Shown one piece after another: positions 8,693-17,103 of a DNA stretch of 64,000 nt (its first letter is position 1; the number at the start of each line of letters is the position of its first letter). The stretch lies in assembly GCF_020179475.1 (NCBI RefSeq), contig NZ_JAILXZ010000003.1, positions 248,001 to 312,000 on the forward strand, read 5' to 3'. A model generated the notes under the pieces. That model made no database searches and was not told the origin of the DNA. It saw nothing but the letters and a program-made list of their open reading frames with translations. The translations under genes were made by a program, and so were the position numbers. Source of the DNA: Novosphingobium huizhouense (GTDB lineage Bacteria > Pseudomonadota > Alphaproteobacteria > Sphingomonadales > Sphingomonadaceae).

Positions 8693-9694
8693 ATGAAGGT
8701 TCCAGTGCTCGTGACCGGCGGGGCCGGCTATATCGGCAGCCACGCCGTGCTCGCGCTCAAGGATGCGGGCTGGCAGGTGGCGGTGATCGACAACCTGACC
8801 ACCGGCTTCCGCTTCGCCATCCCCGAAGACGTCCCGCTCTACGAAGGCGACATCGAGGACGGCGATCTCCTCGCGCGGATCTTCGCCGAGCAGGGGTGCC
8901 GGGCGATCATGCACTTCGCCGGCTCGATCATCGTTCCCGAATCGGTCGAGAACCCGCTCAAGTACTACCACAACAACACCGCCAAGAGCCGCGCGCTGAT
9001 CGAGGCGGCGGTGCGCGCCGGCGTCGCCCACTTCATCTTTTCCTCGACGGCGGCGACCTACGGCATCCCCGAAGTCTCGCCGGTGACCGAGGACAGCCCG
9101 CAGGCGCCGATCAACCCCTACGGCATGTCCAAGCTGATGACCGAGACGATGCTGGCCGATACCGCCCGGGCGCATCCGCTCAACTACTGCGCGCTGCGCT
9201 ACTTCAACGTCGCCGGCGCCGATCCGCAGGCGCGCACCGGCCAGTCGACCGCGGGCGCGACGCACCTGATCAAGGTCGCGGTGGAGGCGGCGCTCGGCAA
9301 GCGCGACGGCGTCAGCGTGTTCGGCACCGACTACGCCACCCCCGACGGCACCGGGGTGCGCGACTATATCCACGTGTCCGACCTCGCTGCCGCGCACGTG
9401 CTGGCGCTCGAGGCGCTGATCGAACAGCCGGCGCGCTCGCTGACGATGAACTGCGGCTACGGGCGTGGGTTCTCGGTGCTCGAGGTGCTCGATGCGGTCG
9501 ACCGCGTCACCAACCGCACGATCGAGCGCCGGATGGAGGGCCGCCGCGCGGGCGATCCCGATTCGCTGATCTCGGACAACAGGCGGATCAAGGCGACCCT
9601 GCCGTGGGTGCCGCGCTACGCCGATCTCGAGACGATCGTCGCCCATGCGCTGGCCTGGGAGCGCAAGCTTACCGAAATCCGCGGGCAAGGTTGA
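8693..9694 (+). CDS. galE: UDP-glucose 4-epimerase
   Basis: 333 residues, the usual length for the extended short-chain dehydrogenase that interconverts UDP-glucose and UDP-galactose with bound NAD+. The N-terminal Rossmann motif is T-G-G-A-G-Y-I-G-S-H; the catalytic residues appear as F-S-S-T-A-A-T-Y-G (Ser near 122) and Y-G-M-S-K (Tyr/Lys near 146/150). The C-terminal half carries the R-Y-F-N-V-A-G-A and D-Y-I-H-V-S-D-L-A motifs typical of GalE. A GTG directly before the ATG is an alternative start. It supplies galactosyl donors for surface polysaccharide; no other sugar gene is adjacent. Confidence 0.95.
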   Translation: MKVPVLVTGGAGYIGSHAVLALKDAGWQVAVIDNLTTGFRFAIPEDVPLYEGDIEDGDLLARIFAEQGCRAIMHFAGSIIVPESVENPLKYYHNNTAKSRALIEAAVRAGVAHFIFSSTAATYGIPEVSPVTEDSPQAPINPYGMSKLMTETMLADTARAHPLNYCALRYFNVAGADPQARTGQSTAGATHLIKVAVEAALGKRDGVSVFGTDYATPDGTGVRDYIHVSDLAAAHVLALEALIEQPARSLTMNCGYGRGFSVLEVLDAVDRVTNRTIERRMEGRRAGDPDSLISDNRRIKATLPWVPRYADLETIVAHALAWERKLTEIRGQG

Positions 9695-9766
9695 CTTCGC
9701 CCGGGCTGACCGGTAATGGCGCGGCTTCAATTTTCGGCCCGGTCGCTTCGGGCAAAGGGATTCGAC

Positions 9767-9892
9767 ATGAAGATTCGCAACAGCCTGAAGTCGCTCAAGG
9801 ATCGTCACCGGGACAACCGCGTGATCCGTCGTCGCGGCCGCACCTACGTCATCAACAAGACCCAGAAGCGCTTCAAGGCCCGCCAGGGCTGA
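9767..9892 (+). CDS. rpmJ: 50S ribosomal protein L36, cysteine-free form
   Basis: 41 residues beginning [18 protein letters not shown] and ending R-F-K-A-R-Q-G. This is the alphaproteobacterial L36 (often called the YkgO type), which lacks the Zn-binding C-x-x-C...C-H ligands, so it does not need zinc. It is a single-gene unit with its own upstream region, followed by hairpins. Confidence 0.97.
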   Translation: MKIRNSLKSLKDRHRDNRVIRRRGRTYVINKTQKRFKARQG

Positions 9893-9901
9893 TTGCGGTT
9901 C

Positions 9902-9920
9902 GGCTCCGCCTGGCGGAGCC
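9902..9920. repeat. perfect 9-bp hairpin after rpmJ
   Basis: GGCTCCGCC and GGCGGAGCC separated by one base, ten bases after the rpmJ stop, without a T-run. A possible transcript-end stabiliser ahead of the terminator at 9955. Confidence 0.5.
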
Positions 9921-9954
9921 GGCGCAGCGCGGTCGCCTTGCTTGAAGGCACGAG

Positions 9955-9985
9955 GCCCTCGCCTGCCGGCGGGGGCGTTTTCGTT
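9955..9985 (+). terminator. intrinsic terminator after rpmJ
   Basis: GCCCTCGCC pairs with GGCGGGGGC (one G-T pair) around a TGCC loop and is followed by GTTTTCGTTT. It separates rpmJ from the HAD gene. Confidence 0.7.
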
Positions 9986-10005
9986 TGCGGGAAGGAGCGA
10001 CGAGG

Positions 10006-10620
10006 ATGGCCGAGGTCGACGCCGTGGTCTGGGACATCGGCCGGGTGCTGGTGCAGTGGGACCTCGCCCGGATCTATCGCGACGTCCTGCCCGCCCCCGC
10101 CGAGCGGGCGGCCTTCGTGCGCGAGGTGGTGAGCGAGGCCTGGCACGGCCAGCACGACGCCGGCGTGCCGTGGGCCGAGATGGTCGCGCAGCGAATCGCC
10201 GAATTCCCCCAGCATGCCGCGCTGATCGAACGCTACGTGACGCACTGGCTCGATTCGGTGCCGGGGCCGATCGAGGGCACGCACCCGCTGGTCGAGCGAC
10301 TGAGCGCAGCAGGCGTGCCGCAATTCTCTATCACCAACTTCGGCGCCGAGGCCTTCGCGCTGTTCCGCCCGACCTTCCCGATCCTCGACCACTTCGGCGA
10401 CATCGTCGTATCGGGCGCCGAAAAGCTGGTGAAGCCGGACCCGGCGATCTTCGAACTCGCCGCGCGCCGCTTCGGTCATCCGCCGCAGGCGATGCTGTTC
10501 ATCGACGACAACGCCGCCAATATCGCGGCGGCTGCCGAACTCGGCTGGCAGGTGCACCACTTCACCGGCGATGCCGCCGCGCTCGAGGCGGACATGGTCC
10601 GCCTCGGCCTGCTGCGCTAG
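10006..10620 (+). CDS. HAD-family hydrolase (YihX-like phosphatase)
   Basis: 204 residues. Motif I is V-W-D-I-G-R-V-L (nucleophile Asp9 in the same D-x-G form seen in YihX, an alpha-glucose-1-phosphate phosphatase), followed by an alpha-helical cap (about 20-85). Motif II is S-I-T-N-F (Thr near 108), motif III the Lys of K-P-D-P-A-I-F (near 147), and motif IV F-I-D-D-N-A-A-N (near 167). The ATG at 10006 directly after GGAGCGACGAGG is chosen over an upstream TTG. The substrate is not known. Confidence 0.85.
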   Translation: MAEVDAVVWDIGRVLVQWDLARIYRDVLPAPAERAAFVREVVSEAWHGQHDAGVPWAEMVAQRIAEFPQHAALIERYVTHWLDSVPGPIEGTHPLVERLSAAGVPQFSITNFGAEAFALFRPTFPILDHFGDIVVSGAEKLVKPDPAIFELAARRFGHPPQAMLFIDDNAANIAAAAELGWQVHHFTGDAAALEADMVRLGLLR

Positions 10621-10624
10621 CCCC

Positions 10625-11389
10625 TTAGCGCAAGCCGATCACCGAGATCTGCCGGCCATAGCTCGCCTCGCCGCGGTGCGTCGCGCGGCGGAACGAATAG
10701 AACCGCTCTTCCTGCGCGTACGTGTCCTGCCCCAGCATCGCGACCCGGCCGATGCCGCCCGCGCGCAGGCGTTCGGCGACATAGCCTTCGAGATCGAACC
10801 AGGCGTGGCCCGGCCGGCCGGCGCGGAAGAAGCGCTGGTTGGCGGGGTCTGCCTCGCCGAAGCGGCGTTCGAAGCCTTCGTCGACCTCGTAGCTGCGCTG
10901 GGCGATGCACGGGCCGACAACCGCGGCCACGTCGGCCCGCCGCGCGCCGAGCGCTTCCATCGCGGCGAGTGTCGCGTCCGTCACCCCGCCGAGCGCGCCC
11001 TTCCACCCGGCATGCGCTGCGCCGACCACGCCGGCGCGCGCATCGTGGAACAGCACCGGCGCGCAATCGGCGGTGAGCACGCCGAGCAGCAGTCCCGGCC
11101 GATCGGTGACGAGCGCATCGGCATGCGGCCGCGCGCCGTCGTCCCACGGTTCGGTCACGGCGACGACGTCGGGCGAATGGACCTGGTAGCAGCACGCCAG
11201 CCGGGCGCCGGGCAGGACCGCCGCGACGACGCGCCGGCGGTTCTCCGCCGTATGCGCCGGGTCGTCCTCGGCAAAGCTGACGTTGAGCCCGGCGGCAAGC
11301 CCTTCGCTCACGCCCCCGCTGCGGCCGAGGAAGCCGTGCGCCGCCCCGGCGAGCGATTCGTGCGTCAGGGCCTCGACCGCATCGCTCAC
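10625..11389 (-). CDS. pgeF: peptidoglycan-editing multicopper-oxidase-like protein (laccase domain, YfiH/PgeF)
   Basis: 254 residues. Family motifs are present: C-C-Y-Q-V-H-S (His ligand), T-A-D-C-A-P-V-L (Cys ligand), A-H-A-G-W-K-G (second His) and G-P-C-I. PgeF-type enzymes remove misincorporated amino acids from UDP-MurNAc precursors; older annotations call the family polyphenol oxidase. The start is a GTG whose bases overlap the pepN stop (GTGA), so it is translationally coupled to pepN. Confidence 0.88.
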   Translation of the reverse strand: MSDAVEALTHESLAGAAHGFLGRSGGVSEGLAAGLNVSFAEDDPAHTAENRRRVVAAVLPGARLACCYQVHSPDVVAVTEPWDDGARPHADALVTDRPGLLLGVLTADCAPVLFHDARAGVVGAAHAGWKGALGGVTDATLAAMEALGARRADVAAVVGPCIAQRSYEVDEGFERRFGEADPANQRFFRAGRPGHAWFDLEGYVAERLRAGGIGRVAMLGQDTYAQEERFYSFRRATHRGEASYGRQISVIGLR

Positions 11390-14007
11390 CCCTCGAGGCT
11401 CCGCGTCACCTGCTCGCGCACGTCGCGCGAGAGGTCGGGCACCGCCGCGATCCGCTCGAGCTGCGCGCGCATCAGCGCGGCGCGCTGCGGCTCGACCTTG
11501 CGCCAGCGCCCCAGCGGCGGCACGCAGCGGGCCGCGACGTTGCCGTTGATCGGGTCGAGCCGGACGATCAGGTCGGCCAGCAACCGGTAGCCTTCGCCAT
11601 CCGCCGCGTGGAACGCCCCGGCGTTGGCGGCGAAGGTCATGTACAGCGCCCGCACCCGGTTGGGATTGGTCAGGGTGAAGTCGGGATGCCCGGCCAGCGC
11701 CTTGACATGCTCGATCGCCCGGGGGTGAAGCGAGCCGGCCTGGAGCGAGAACCACTTGTCGATCACCAGCATGTTGCCGGCGAAGCGGTCGTGGAAGTCG
11801 GCCAGCGCGGCCGCGCGCTCGGGCGCCTCGAGCCCGCACAGCACCATCAGCGCGCCCTGGCGGTCAGTCATGTTGTCGGCGGCATCGTATTGGCGCTTGG
11901 CACGCGCGGCGGCGTCCGCGGGGTCGGCCGCGGCGAGGAACACCAGCGCCAGCGTCTTGAGCTTGCGCGCACCGCGCGATTCGGCCGAGAGTCCGTAGGC
12001 GACCGCGCTGCAACGGTCGTGGAGCGCCCGCCACTGCGCACCGAGCGCCGCGCCGAGCCACGCCTTCAGCGCCTCGCGCTCGTCGTGCACCCGGCTCGGG
12101 TCGACCGCCGGGATCTGCTCGGCGAGATAGGCCTCGCCCGGCAGGATCAGCAGCTCGCCGCGCATCAGGTCGTCGAGCGCCGGATCGGCCAGCACCGCGG
12201 CAATCGCATCGCCGATCGCGCGACGGCCCGCGTCGCGCTCGCTCTCGCCGAGCCGGCCTTCGACCGCGGCGACGAGGTGCTGGACGACGAGCTGCTGCAT
12301 CGCCTCGTAGCGCGCGAAGGGATCGTCGTCGTGCTTGGCAAGGAACAGCAGGTCGGCGCTCGATGCCGGCGAGCTGATCGCGACCGGCGCCGAGAAGCCC
12401 CGGTTGATCGAGAGCACCGGCGGCTCGGCAAAGCCGTCGAAGGTCCAGCTCTGCTCGGTTTCGGTCAGCACCAGCAGTTCCTCGCCGCGATGCGTGCCGC
12501 TGGTGCGGTCGAACAGCGCGGCGCGCAGCGGGATCACCATCGGCAGCTTGTCGGGCTGGCCGGGCGTGGGCGGCACGGTCTGGCGCAGGGTCACCCTGGC
12601 CGTCCCGCCCGCGTGGGTGAGCGACACTTCGACGCGCGGCGTGCCGGCCTGCGCATACCAGCGGCGGAACTGGGCGAGATCGAGCCCGGCGCCATCCTCG
12701 ATCGCGCGGACGAAGTCCTCGCAGGTGGCGGCCTCGCCGTCGTGGCGCTCGAAATAGAGGTCGGTGCCCTTGCGGAAGCGCTCGAGCCCGGCCAGCACGG
12801 TCATCATGCGGATCACCTCGGCGCCCTTGTTGTAGACCGTCGCGGTGTAGAAGTTGCTGATTTCCTGATAGGAGTCCGGCCGGATCGGATGCGCCAGCGG
12901 ACCCGAATCCTCGGGGAACTGGGCCGCGCGCAGGATTCGCACGTCCTCGATCCGCTTGACCGGCGCGCTGCCCATCGCCGCGCTGAACTGCTGGTCGCGC
13001 AGCACGGTGAAGCCTTCCTTGAGGCTGAGCTGGAACCAGTCCCGGCAGGTCACCCGGTTGCCCGACCAGTTGTGGAAATATTCGTGCGCGACCACGCTTT
13101 CGATCGCGTCGTAGTCCGCATCGGTCGCGGTCTCGGGATCGGCGAGGATGTAGCGGGTGTTGAAGATGTTGAGGCCCTTGTTCTCCATCGCGCCGGCGTT
13201 GAAGTCGGACACCGCGACGATGTTGAACAGGTCGAGGTCATATTCGCGGCCATAGGCCTCCTCGTCCCACTTCATCGAGGCGATCAGGCTGCGCATGGCG
13301 TGGCCGGTCCGCGTCTCGTCGCCCTGGCGCACCCAGATCGCGAGATCGACCGCGCGGCCCGAACGCGTGACGAAGCGGTCGCGCGTGGCGACGAGGTCGC
13401 CGGCGACCAGCGCGAACAGGTACGAGGGCTTGGGCCAGGGATCGTGCCATTCGGCCCAGTGCGTGCCATCAGCGTTCTCGCCGCTCGCCACCGGGTTGCC
13501 GTTCGCGAGCAGCACCGGGAACGCCGCCTTGTCGCCGGCCATGCGCACCGAATAGACCGAGAGCACGTCGGGGCGGTCGGGGAAGAAGGCGATGCGGCGG
13601 AAACCTTCGGCCTCGCACTGGGTGCACAGCATGCCGCCACTCGCATAGAGGCCGGACAGCTGGGTATTGGCCGAGGGGTCGATCAGCGTCTCGATCGTGA
13701 TCTCGTGGGCGGCGCCGGGCAGGTCGATCAGCAGGTCGCCCCCGTCCATCCGCCAGTCGTTGTGCGCCTGCCCGTCGACCAGCACCTCGCGCGCGGCAAG
13801 GCCGTCGCCGTTGAGCCGCAGGAGCGAGCTCGGCTCGCCGGCGGGGTTGGCCTCCACCCGGATCGTGCTGCGCACCCGCGTCGCATCGAGCGCCAGCGCG
13901 AAATCGAGCGCGATCTCGGGCACCAGCCAGGCCGGCGGGCGATAATCGGCGCGATTGATCACGCCGGGGGCGGCAGGGAGGGGCGGGCTGTTCGAAAGAT
14001 CGGTCAT
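11386..14007 (-). CDS. pepN: aminopeptidase N (M1 zinc alanyl aminopeptidase)
   Basis: 873 residues, normal for bacterial PepN, which removes N-terminal residues from peptides in the cytoplasm. The N-terminal domain is followed by G-A-M-E-N (about residue 272) and the zinc site H-E-Y-F-H-N-W-S-G...K-E-G (HExxH near 307 with the third ligand Glu 19 residues after the second His). C-terminal regions follow the alphaproteobacterial type. The ATG at 14007 is chosen by homology; the frame is open far upstream but overlaps other genes. First gene of a pepN-pgeF pair, divergent from the epimerase gene. Confidence 0.95.
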   Translation of the reverse strand: MTDLSNSPPLPAAPGVINRADYRPPAWLVPEIALDFALALDATRVRSTIRVEANPAGEPSSLLRLNGDGLAAREVLVDGQAHNDWRMDGGDLLIDLPGAAHEITIETLIDPSANTQLSGLYASGGMLCTQCEAEGFRRIAFFPDRPDVLSVYSVRMAGDKAAFPVLLANGNPVASGENADGTHWAEWHDPWPKPSYLFALVAGDLVATRDRFVTRSGRAVDLAIWVRQGDETRTGHAMRSLIASMKWDEEAYGREYDLDLFNIVAVSDFNAGAMENKGLNIFNTRYILADPETATDADYDAIESVVAHEYFHNWSGNRVTCRDWFQLSLKEGFTVLRDQQFSAAMGSAPVKRIEDVRILRAAQFPEDSGPLAHPIRPDSYQEISNFYTATVYNKGAEVIRMMTVLAGLERFRKGTDLYFERHDGEAATCEDFVRAIEDGAGLDLAQFRRWYAQAGTPRVEVSLTHAGGTARVTLRQTVPPTPGQPDKLPMVIPLRAALFDRTSGTHRGEELLVLTETEQSWTFDGFAEPPVLSINRGFSAPVAISSPASSADLLFLAKHDDDPFARYEAMQQLVVQHLVAAVEGRLGESERDAGRRAIGDAIAAVLADPALDDLMRGELLILPGEAYLAEQIPAVDPSRVHDEREALKAWLGAALGAQWRALHDRCSAVAYGLSAESRGARKLKTLALVFLAAADPADAAARAKRQYDAADNMTDRQGALMVLCGLEAPERAAALADFHDRFAGNMLVIDKWFSLQAGSLHPRAIEHVKALAGHPDFTLTNPNRVRALYMTFAANAGAFHAADGEGYRLLADLIVRLDPINGNVAARCVPPLGRWRKVEPQRAALMRAQLERIAAVPDLSRDVREQVTRSLEG

Positions 14008-14064
14008 CGTTTCCCGACTTAGGGAGCGGTTGCCGAAGGGGCAATTCGCGATAAGGTCAAATCC

Positions 14065-14913
14065 ATGCAAAACATGCTGATTTTCGGGATGGGCTACACG
14101 GCGGCGGCATTGGCCGCCCGCCTGCGCGCGCAAGGCTGGCGCGTGACCGGCACCGGCCGCAACGGCGACCTCGACTTTGCCGACGCCGAGGCCGTCGAGG
14201 CCGCGCTGGCGCAGGCGAGCCATGTCCTCTCCTCGGTGCCGCCCGACCGCGCCGGCGGCGATCCGGTGCTCGATGCCTATGGCGCCGCGCTGCGCCGCTG
14301 GCCGGGCCGGTGGATCGGCTATCTCTCCTCGACCGGGGTCTATGGCGACGTCGGCGGGGCCTGGGTCGACGAGGCCGCGCCGATCGGGGGCGGCCGGCGC
14401 ACGGCGCGGGTCGAGGCCGACCGCGCCTGGCAGGCGCTGGGCCCGCGGGTTCGCGTGTTCCGCCTGCCGGGGATCTACGGACCCGGGCGCAGCGCGCTCG
14501 AGCGCGTGGCCGAGGGCCGCGCCCACCGCATCGCCCTGCCCGAGCAGGTGTTCAGCCGGGTCCACGTCGCCGACATCGTCTCGGGCGTGGTCGCCGCGCT
14601 TTCGGGTCCGCCGGGCGTCTACAACCTCGCCGACGACGCGCCGTCGAGCCAGAACGCGGTGATCGAGGAAGCCGCGCGGCTGCTGGGCCGCGTCCCGCCG
14701 CCGCTGCAGACGCTGGAGGAGGCGCAACTCTCGCCGATGGCGCTCGCCTTCTATGCGGAGAATCGGCGCGTCGCGAACGGCAAGGCCAAGCGCCTGCTCG
14801 GCTGGAGGCCCGCCTATCCCGACTACCGCGAAGGCCTGCGCGCCCTCAACGCGACGACCAGCCCCGCCGCGACCAGCACCGATCCGGCGGCCGCGAGCAG
14901 CGACCATTCGTAG
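14065..14913 (+). CDS. NAD(P)-binding epimerase/dehydratase-like protein (YeeZ type)
   Basis: 282 residues of the atypical SDR group related to E. coli YeeZ. The dinucleotide site is G-M-G-Y-T-A-A-A (residues 8-15). Y-L-S-S-T-G-V-Y-G (about 94-102) holds the Ser/Tyr region, and R-L-P-G-I-Y-G-P-G and R-V-H-V-A-D-I follow. Reaction unknown. The last 91 bases overlap the 3' end of the convergent EamA gene; a downstream in-frame ATG (14074) is a close alternative start. Confidence 0.8.
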   Translation: MQNMLIFGMGYTAAALAARLRAQGWRVTGTGRNGDLDFADAEAVEAALAQASHVLSSVPPDRAGGDPVLDAYGAALRRWPGRWIGYLSSTGVYGDVGGAWVDEAAPIGGGRRTARVEADRAWQALGPRVRVFRLPGIYGPGRSALERVAEGRAHRIALPEQVFSRVHVADIVSGVVAALSGPPGVYNLADDAPSSQNAVIEEAARLLGRVPPPLQTLEEAQLSPMALAFYAENRRVANGKAKRLLGWRPAYPDYREGLRALNATTSPAATSTDPAAASSDHS

Positions 14914-15734
14914 CCTTCGAACAGCGTGGAAAGCAGCATCGCCACGACCGGGATGATCACGCTCGAATAGGCGGCGCGGCCGGGGCCGAGATCGCGCAGC
15001 AGCCGTGCATAGATCGGGAAGGTCAGCACCGAGCCCATCAGCGCAAGGTAGGCGATCCCGCCGAAGTAGGCGGGGCGCGGCTCGAACCGCGGCGCGCCGT
15101 AGAGCGCCAGCGCGACCACGAGGTCGGCGAGCACGCCCCACAGCATCGCCCAGGCGAGCAGCGAGACCGGCGAATGGCGATGCGCTTGCGGCCCTGCCTG
15201 GAGCACGTTGGCGGCCGAGGCGCTGAGCAGCGCGACAAGGGTGAAGGCAACGCCCAGCGGCACTTGCGCGCCGGGCGGGGCCAGCCGGTATTCGTGGAGC
15301 AACAGCAGCGCGATCCCCGAGAGCGCGATGGCCGATCCCGTCAAGAAGCCGCGGGTGATGCGCTGCCCCAGGAAACGGCGCGCGAGCAGCGCGTTGGGCA
15401 CCATCAGCAGCGCGAACAGCACCGCCACGATCCCCGAGGTCAGGTACTGCTCGGCGCGATAGACGAACTGGAAATTGAGGCAGAACTGCAGCACGCCGAC
15501 CAGCACGGCAAGCCGCTGGCCGGCAGCGCCCAGCTTCAGCGGTTCGCCGCGCAGGCGGGCGAGCGCGAACATGCCGATGCAGGCGAGAGCAAACCGCCAG
15601 ACCACCGACCAGCTCGGCGGCACGCTGCCGACCTGGTCCTTGATCACCAGCCAGGTCGAGCCCCAGACCAGCGTGATCAAGGCAAAGCCGCCGATCGCGC
15701 GCGCAGTCCACCCGTGTTCGCCCGGCGCGCTCAC
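14823..15734 (-). CDS. EamA-family (DMT superfamily) exporter
   Basis: 303 residues with about ten hydrophobic helices arranged as two EamA repeats; the first begins F-A-L-I-T-L-V-W-G-S-T-W-L. Members export amino acids, purines or other small metabolites. The start is a GTG overlapping the stop of the threonine aldolase gene (GTGA). Coupling to an amino-acid-cleaving enzyme could mean a role in amino-acid traffic, but that is inference. The tail overlaps the epimerase gene by 91 bases on the opposite strand. Confidence 0.88.
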   Translation of the reverse strand: MSAPGEHGWTARAIGGFALITLVWGSTWLVIKDQVGSVPPSWSVVWRFALACIGMFALARLRGEPLKLGAAGQRLAVLVGVLQFCLNFQFVYRAEQYLTSGIVAVLFALLMVPNALLARRFLGQRITRGFLTGSAIALSGIALLLLHEYRLAPPGAQVPLGVAFTLVALLSASAANVLQAGPQAHRHSPVSLLAWAMLWGVLADLVVALALYGAPRFEPRPAYFGGIAYLALMGSVLTFPIYARLLRDLGPGRAAYSSVIIPVVAMLLSTLFEGYEWSLLAAAGSVLVAAGLVVALRARRPSR

Positions 15735-16747
15735 AGCGCGGCGATGGCGCGGGCGAGCGCGGCGACGTGCACGGGATCGCTGTTCCACGCGGTCACCAGC
15801 CGCGCCGCGCCCGGCGCCTCGGCCGGCGCGGGCCAGTCGTAGAAATCGAAGCCCTGCGAGCGCAGCGCGTCCTGTTCGGCGGGCGACAGCACGACGAAAA
15901 CCTCGTTCGCCTCGACCGGCTGGATCAGCCGGTCGCCCGCCGCAGCGCCGATCTCCTGCGCCGCGGCATTGGCGGCGCGCGCATTGTCGAGCCAGAGGTC
16001 GCGCTCGAGCATCGCGAGGACTTGCGCCGCCAGATAGCGCCCCTTGGACTGCAGGTGCCCGGCCCGCTTGCGGCGGTAACGCACCACGTCGGCAAGGCCC
16101 GGCTCGAAGAACACCAGCGCCTCGGCGTTCATGCCCCCGTTCTTGACGAAGCCGAACGACAGCGCCGAAACCCCCGCCTCGCAGGTCACTTCGGCGGGCC
16201 GGCAGCCGAGGTGGGCGACGGCATTGCCGAAGCGCGCGCCGTCCATGTGCAGGCCGAGCCCGCGTTCGGCGGCGAGGCTGCCCAGCGCCGCGACCTCGCG
16301 CGGGGCATAGGCGCGACCGTACTCGCTCGCCTGGGTGATCGAGATGGCGTGCGGCTGGACCTGGTGGACGTCGGCGCGGATCGGATCGATCACCCCGCGC
16401 ACGGCTTGCGGGGTCAGCTTCGCGCCTTCGCCATCGGCCAGCATCAGCTTGGCGCCGTGGGTGAAGAAGCCCGGCGCGCCGCCCTCGTCGACTTCGATGT
16501 GCGCCTCGCGGTGGCAGACCACGCCGCCGTGCGGGGGGACCATCGCGGCGAGCGCGAGGCAGTTGGCGGCAGTGCCGGTCGCCACCCACAGCGCGGTGCA
16601 TTCGGTGCCGAACAGCGCCGCGAAGGCTTCGTCGAGCTTCTGGCTGAGGGCGTCGTTGTCATAGGCGGCATCGGCCTGATCAGCGTCGTGCAGCGCCTTC
16701 CAGACGCGGGGATGGACGGCGGCCGCGTTGTCGGAGAAGAATTTCAT
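15731..16747 (-). CDS. ltaE: low-specificity threonine aldolase (PLP-dependent beta-eliminating lyase)
   Basis: 338 residues of the aspartate-aminotransferase-fold threonine aldolases, which cleave L-threonine/allo-threonine to glycine and acetaldehyde. It begins M-K-F-F-S-D-N-A-A-A-V-H-P. The D-G-A-R-F-G-N-A-V-A segment binds PLP, and F-G-F-V-K-N-G-G-M contains the Schiff-base Lys. The ATG at 16747 is preferred over a TTG 36 bases upstream. Followed with overlap by the EamA exporter gene. Confidence 0.9.
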   Translation of the reverse strand: MKFFSDNAAAVHPRVWKALHDADQADAAYDNDALSQKLDEAFAALFGTECTALWVATGTAANCLALAAMVPPHGGVVCHREAHIEVDEGGAPGFFTHGAKLMLADGEGAKLTPQAVRGVIDPIRADVHQVQPHAISITQASEYGRAYAPREVAALGSLAAERGLGLHMDGARFGNAVAHLGCRPAEVTCEAGVSALSFGFVKNGGMNAEALVFFEPGLADVVRYRRKRAGHLQSKGRYLAAQVLAMLERDLWLDNARAANAAAQEIGAAAGDRLIQPVEANEVFVVLSPAEQDALRSQGFDFYDWPAPAEAPGAARLVTAWNSDPVHVAALARAIAAL

Positions 16748-16812
16748 GGGATACCGCTTGGGACGCCCCGCGTTGGCGGTCAAGCATGCACGAGCAACAA
16801 GGAACCCGAGCC

Positions 16813-17103
16813 ATGGCAGACGTCACCATCACCCATCTCGACCAGGGCGCGCGCGGCGAATACCACGCCCGGGTCGAAGGCGCCGAGGCGATCGGGCGGC
16901 TGACCTACCAGCGGCAGGGCGACGTGCTGATCGCCGACCACACGCTGGTGCCGACCGAGATCGGCGGACGCGGGGTCGCGGGCAAGCTGGTCGAGGCGCT
17001 GATCGCGGATGCGCGCAAGTTCGGCTGGAAGATCGCGCCGCAATGCAGCTACGTCGCCGCCGCGTTCCAGCGCCACCCCGAATGGGCGGACCTGCGCGCC
17101 TAG
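16813..17103 (+). CDS. small GNAT-like N-acetyltransferase (YjdJ/YidJ type)
   Basis: 96 residues, matching the short GCN5-related family with the I-G-G-R-G-V-A-G-K-L-V acetyl-CoA loop (about 56-66) and the Q-C-S-Y-V-A-A-A-F and H-P-E-W endings. The acceptor substrate is unknown for the family. AAGGA lies about ten bases before the ATG. The stop shares the palindromic CTAG (17100-17103) with the stop of the convergent kinase gene. Confidence 0.85.
   Translation: MADVTITHLDQGARGEYHARVEGAEAIGRLTYQRQGDVLIADHTLVPTEIGGRGVAGKLVEALIADARKFGWKIAPQCSYVAAAFQRHPEWADLRA

Noticed and set aside
9767..9892. L36 paralogue induced by zinc starvation
   Set aside because: The cysteine-free form is the normal L36 of this group; no Zur-like site was seen.
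14008..15711. Upstream extension of the pepN frame to 1441 residues
   Set aside because: It overlaps the epimerase and EamA genes; the family N-terminus and a proper ATG lie at 14007.
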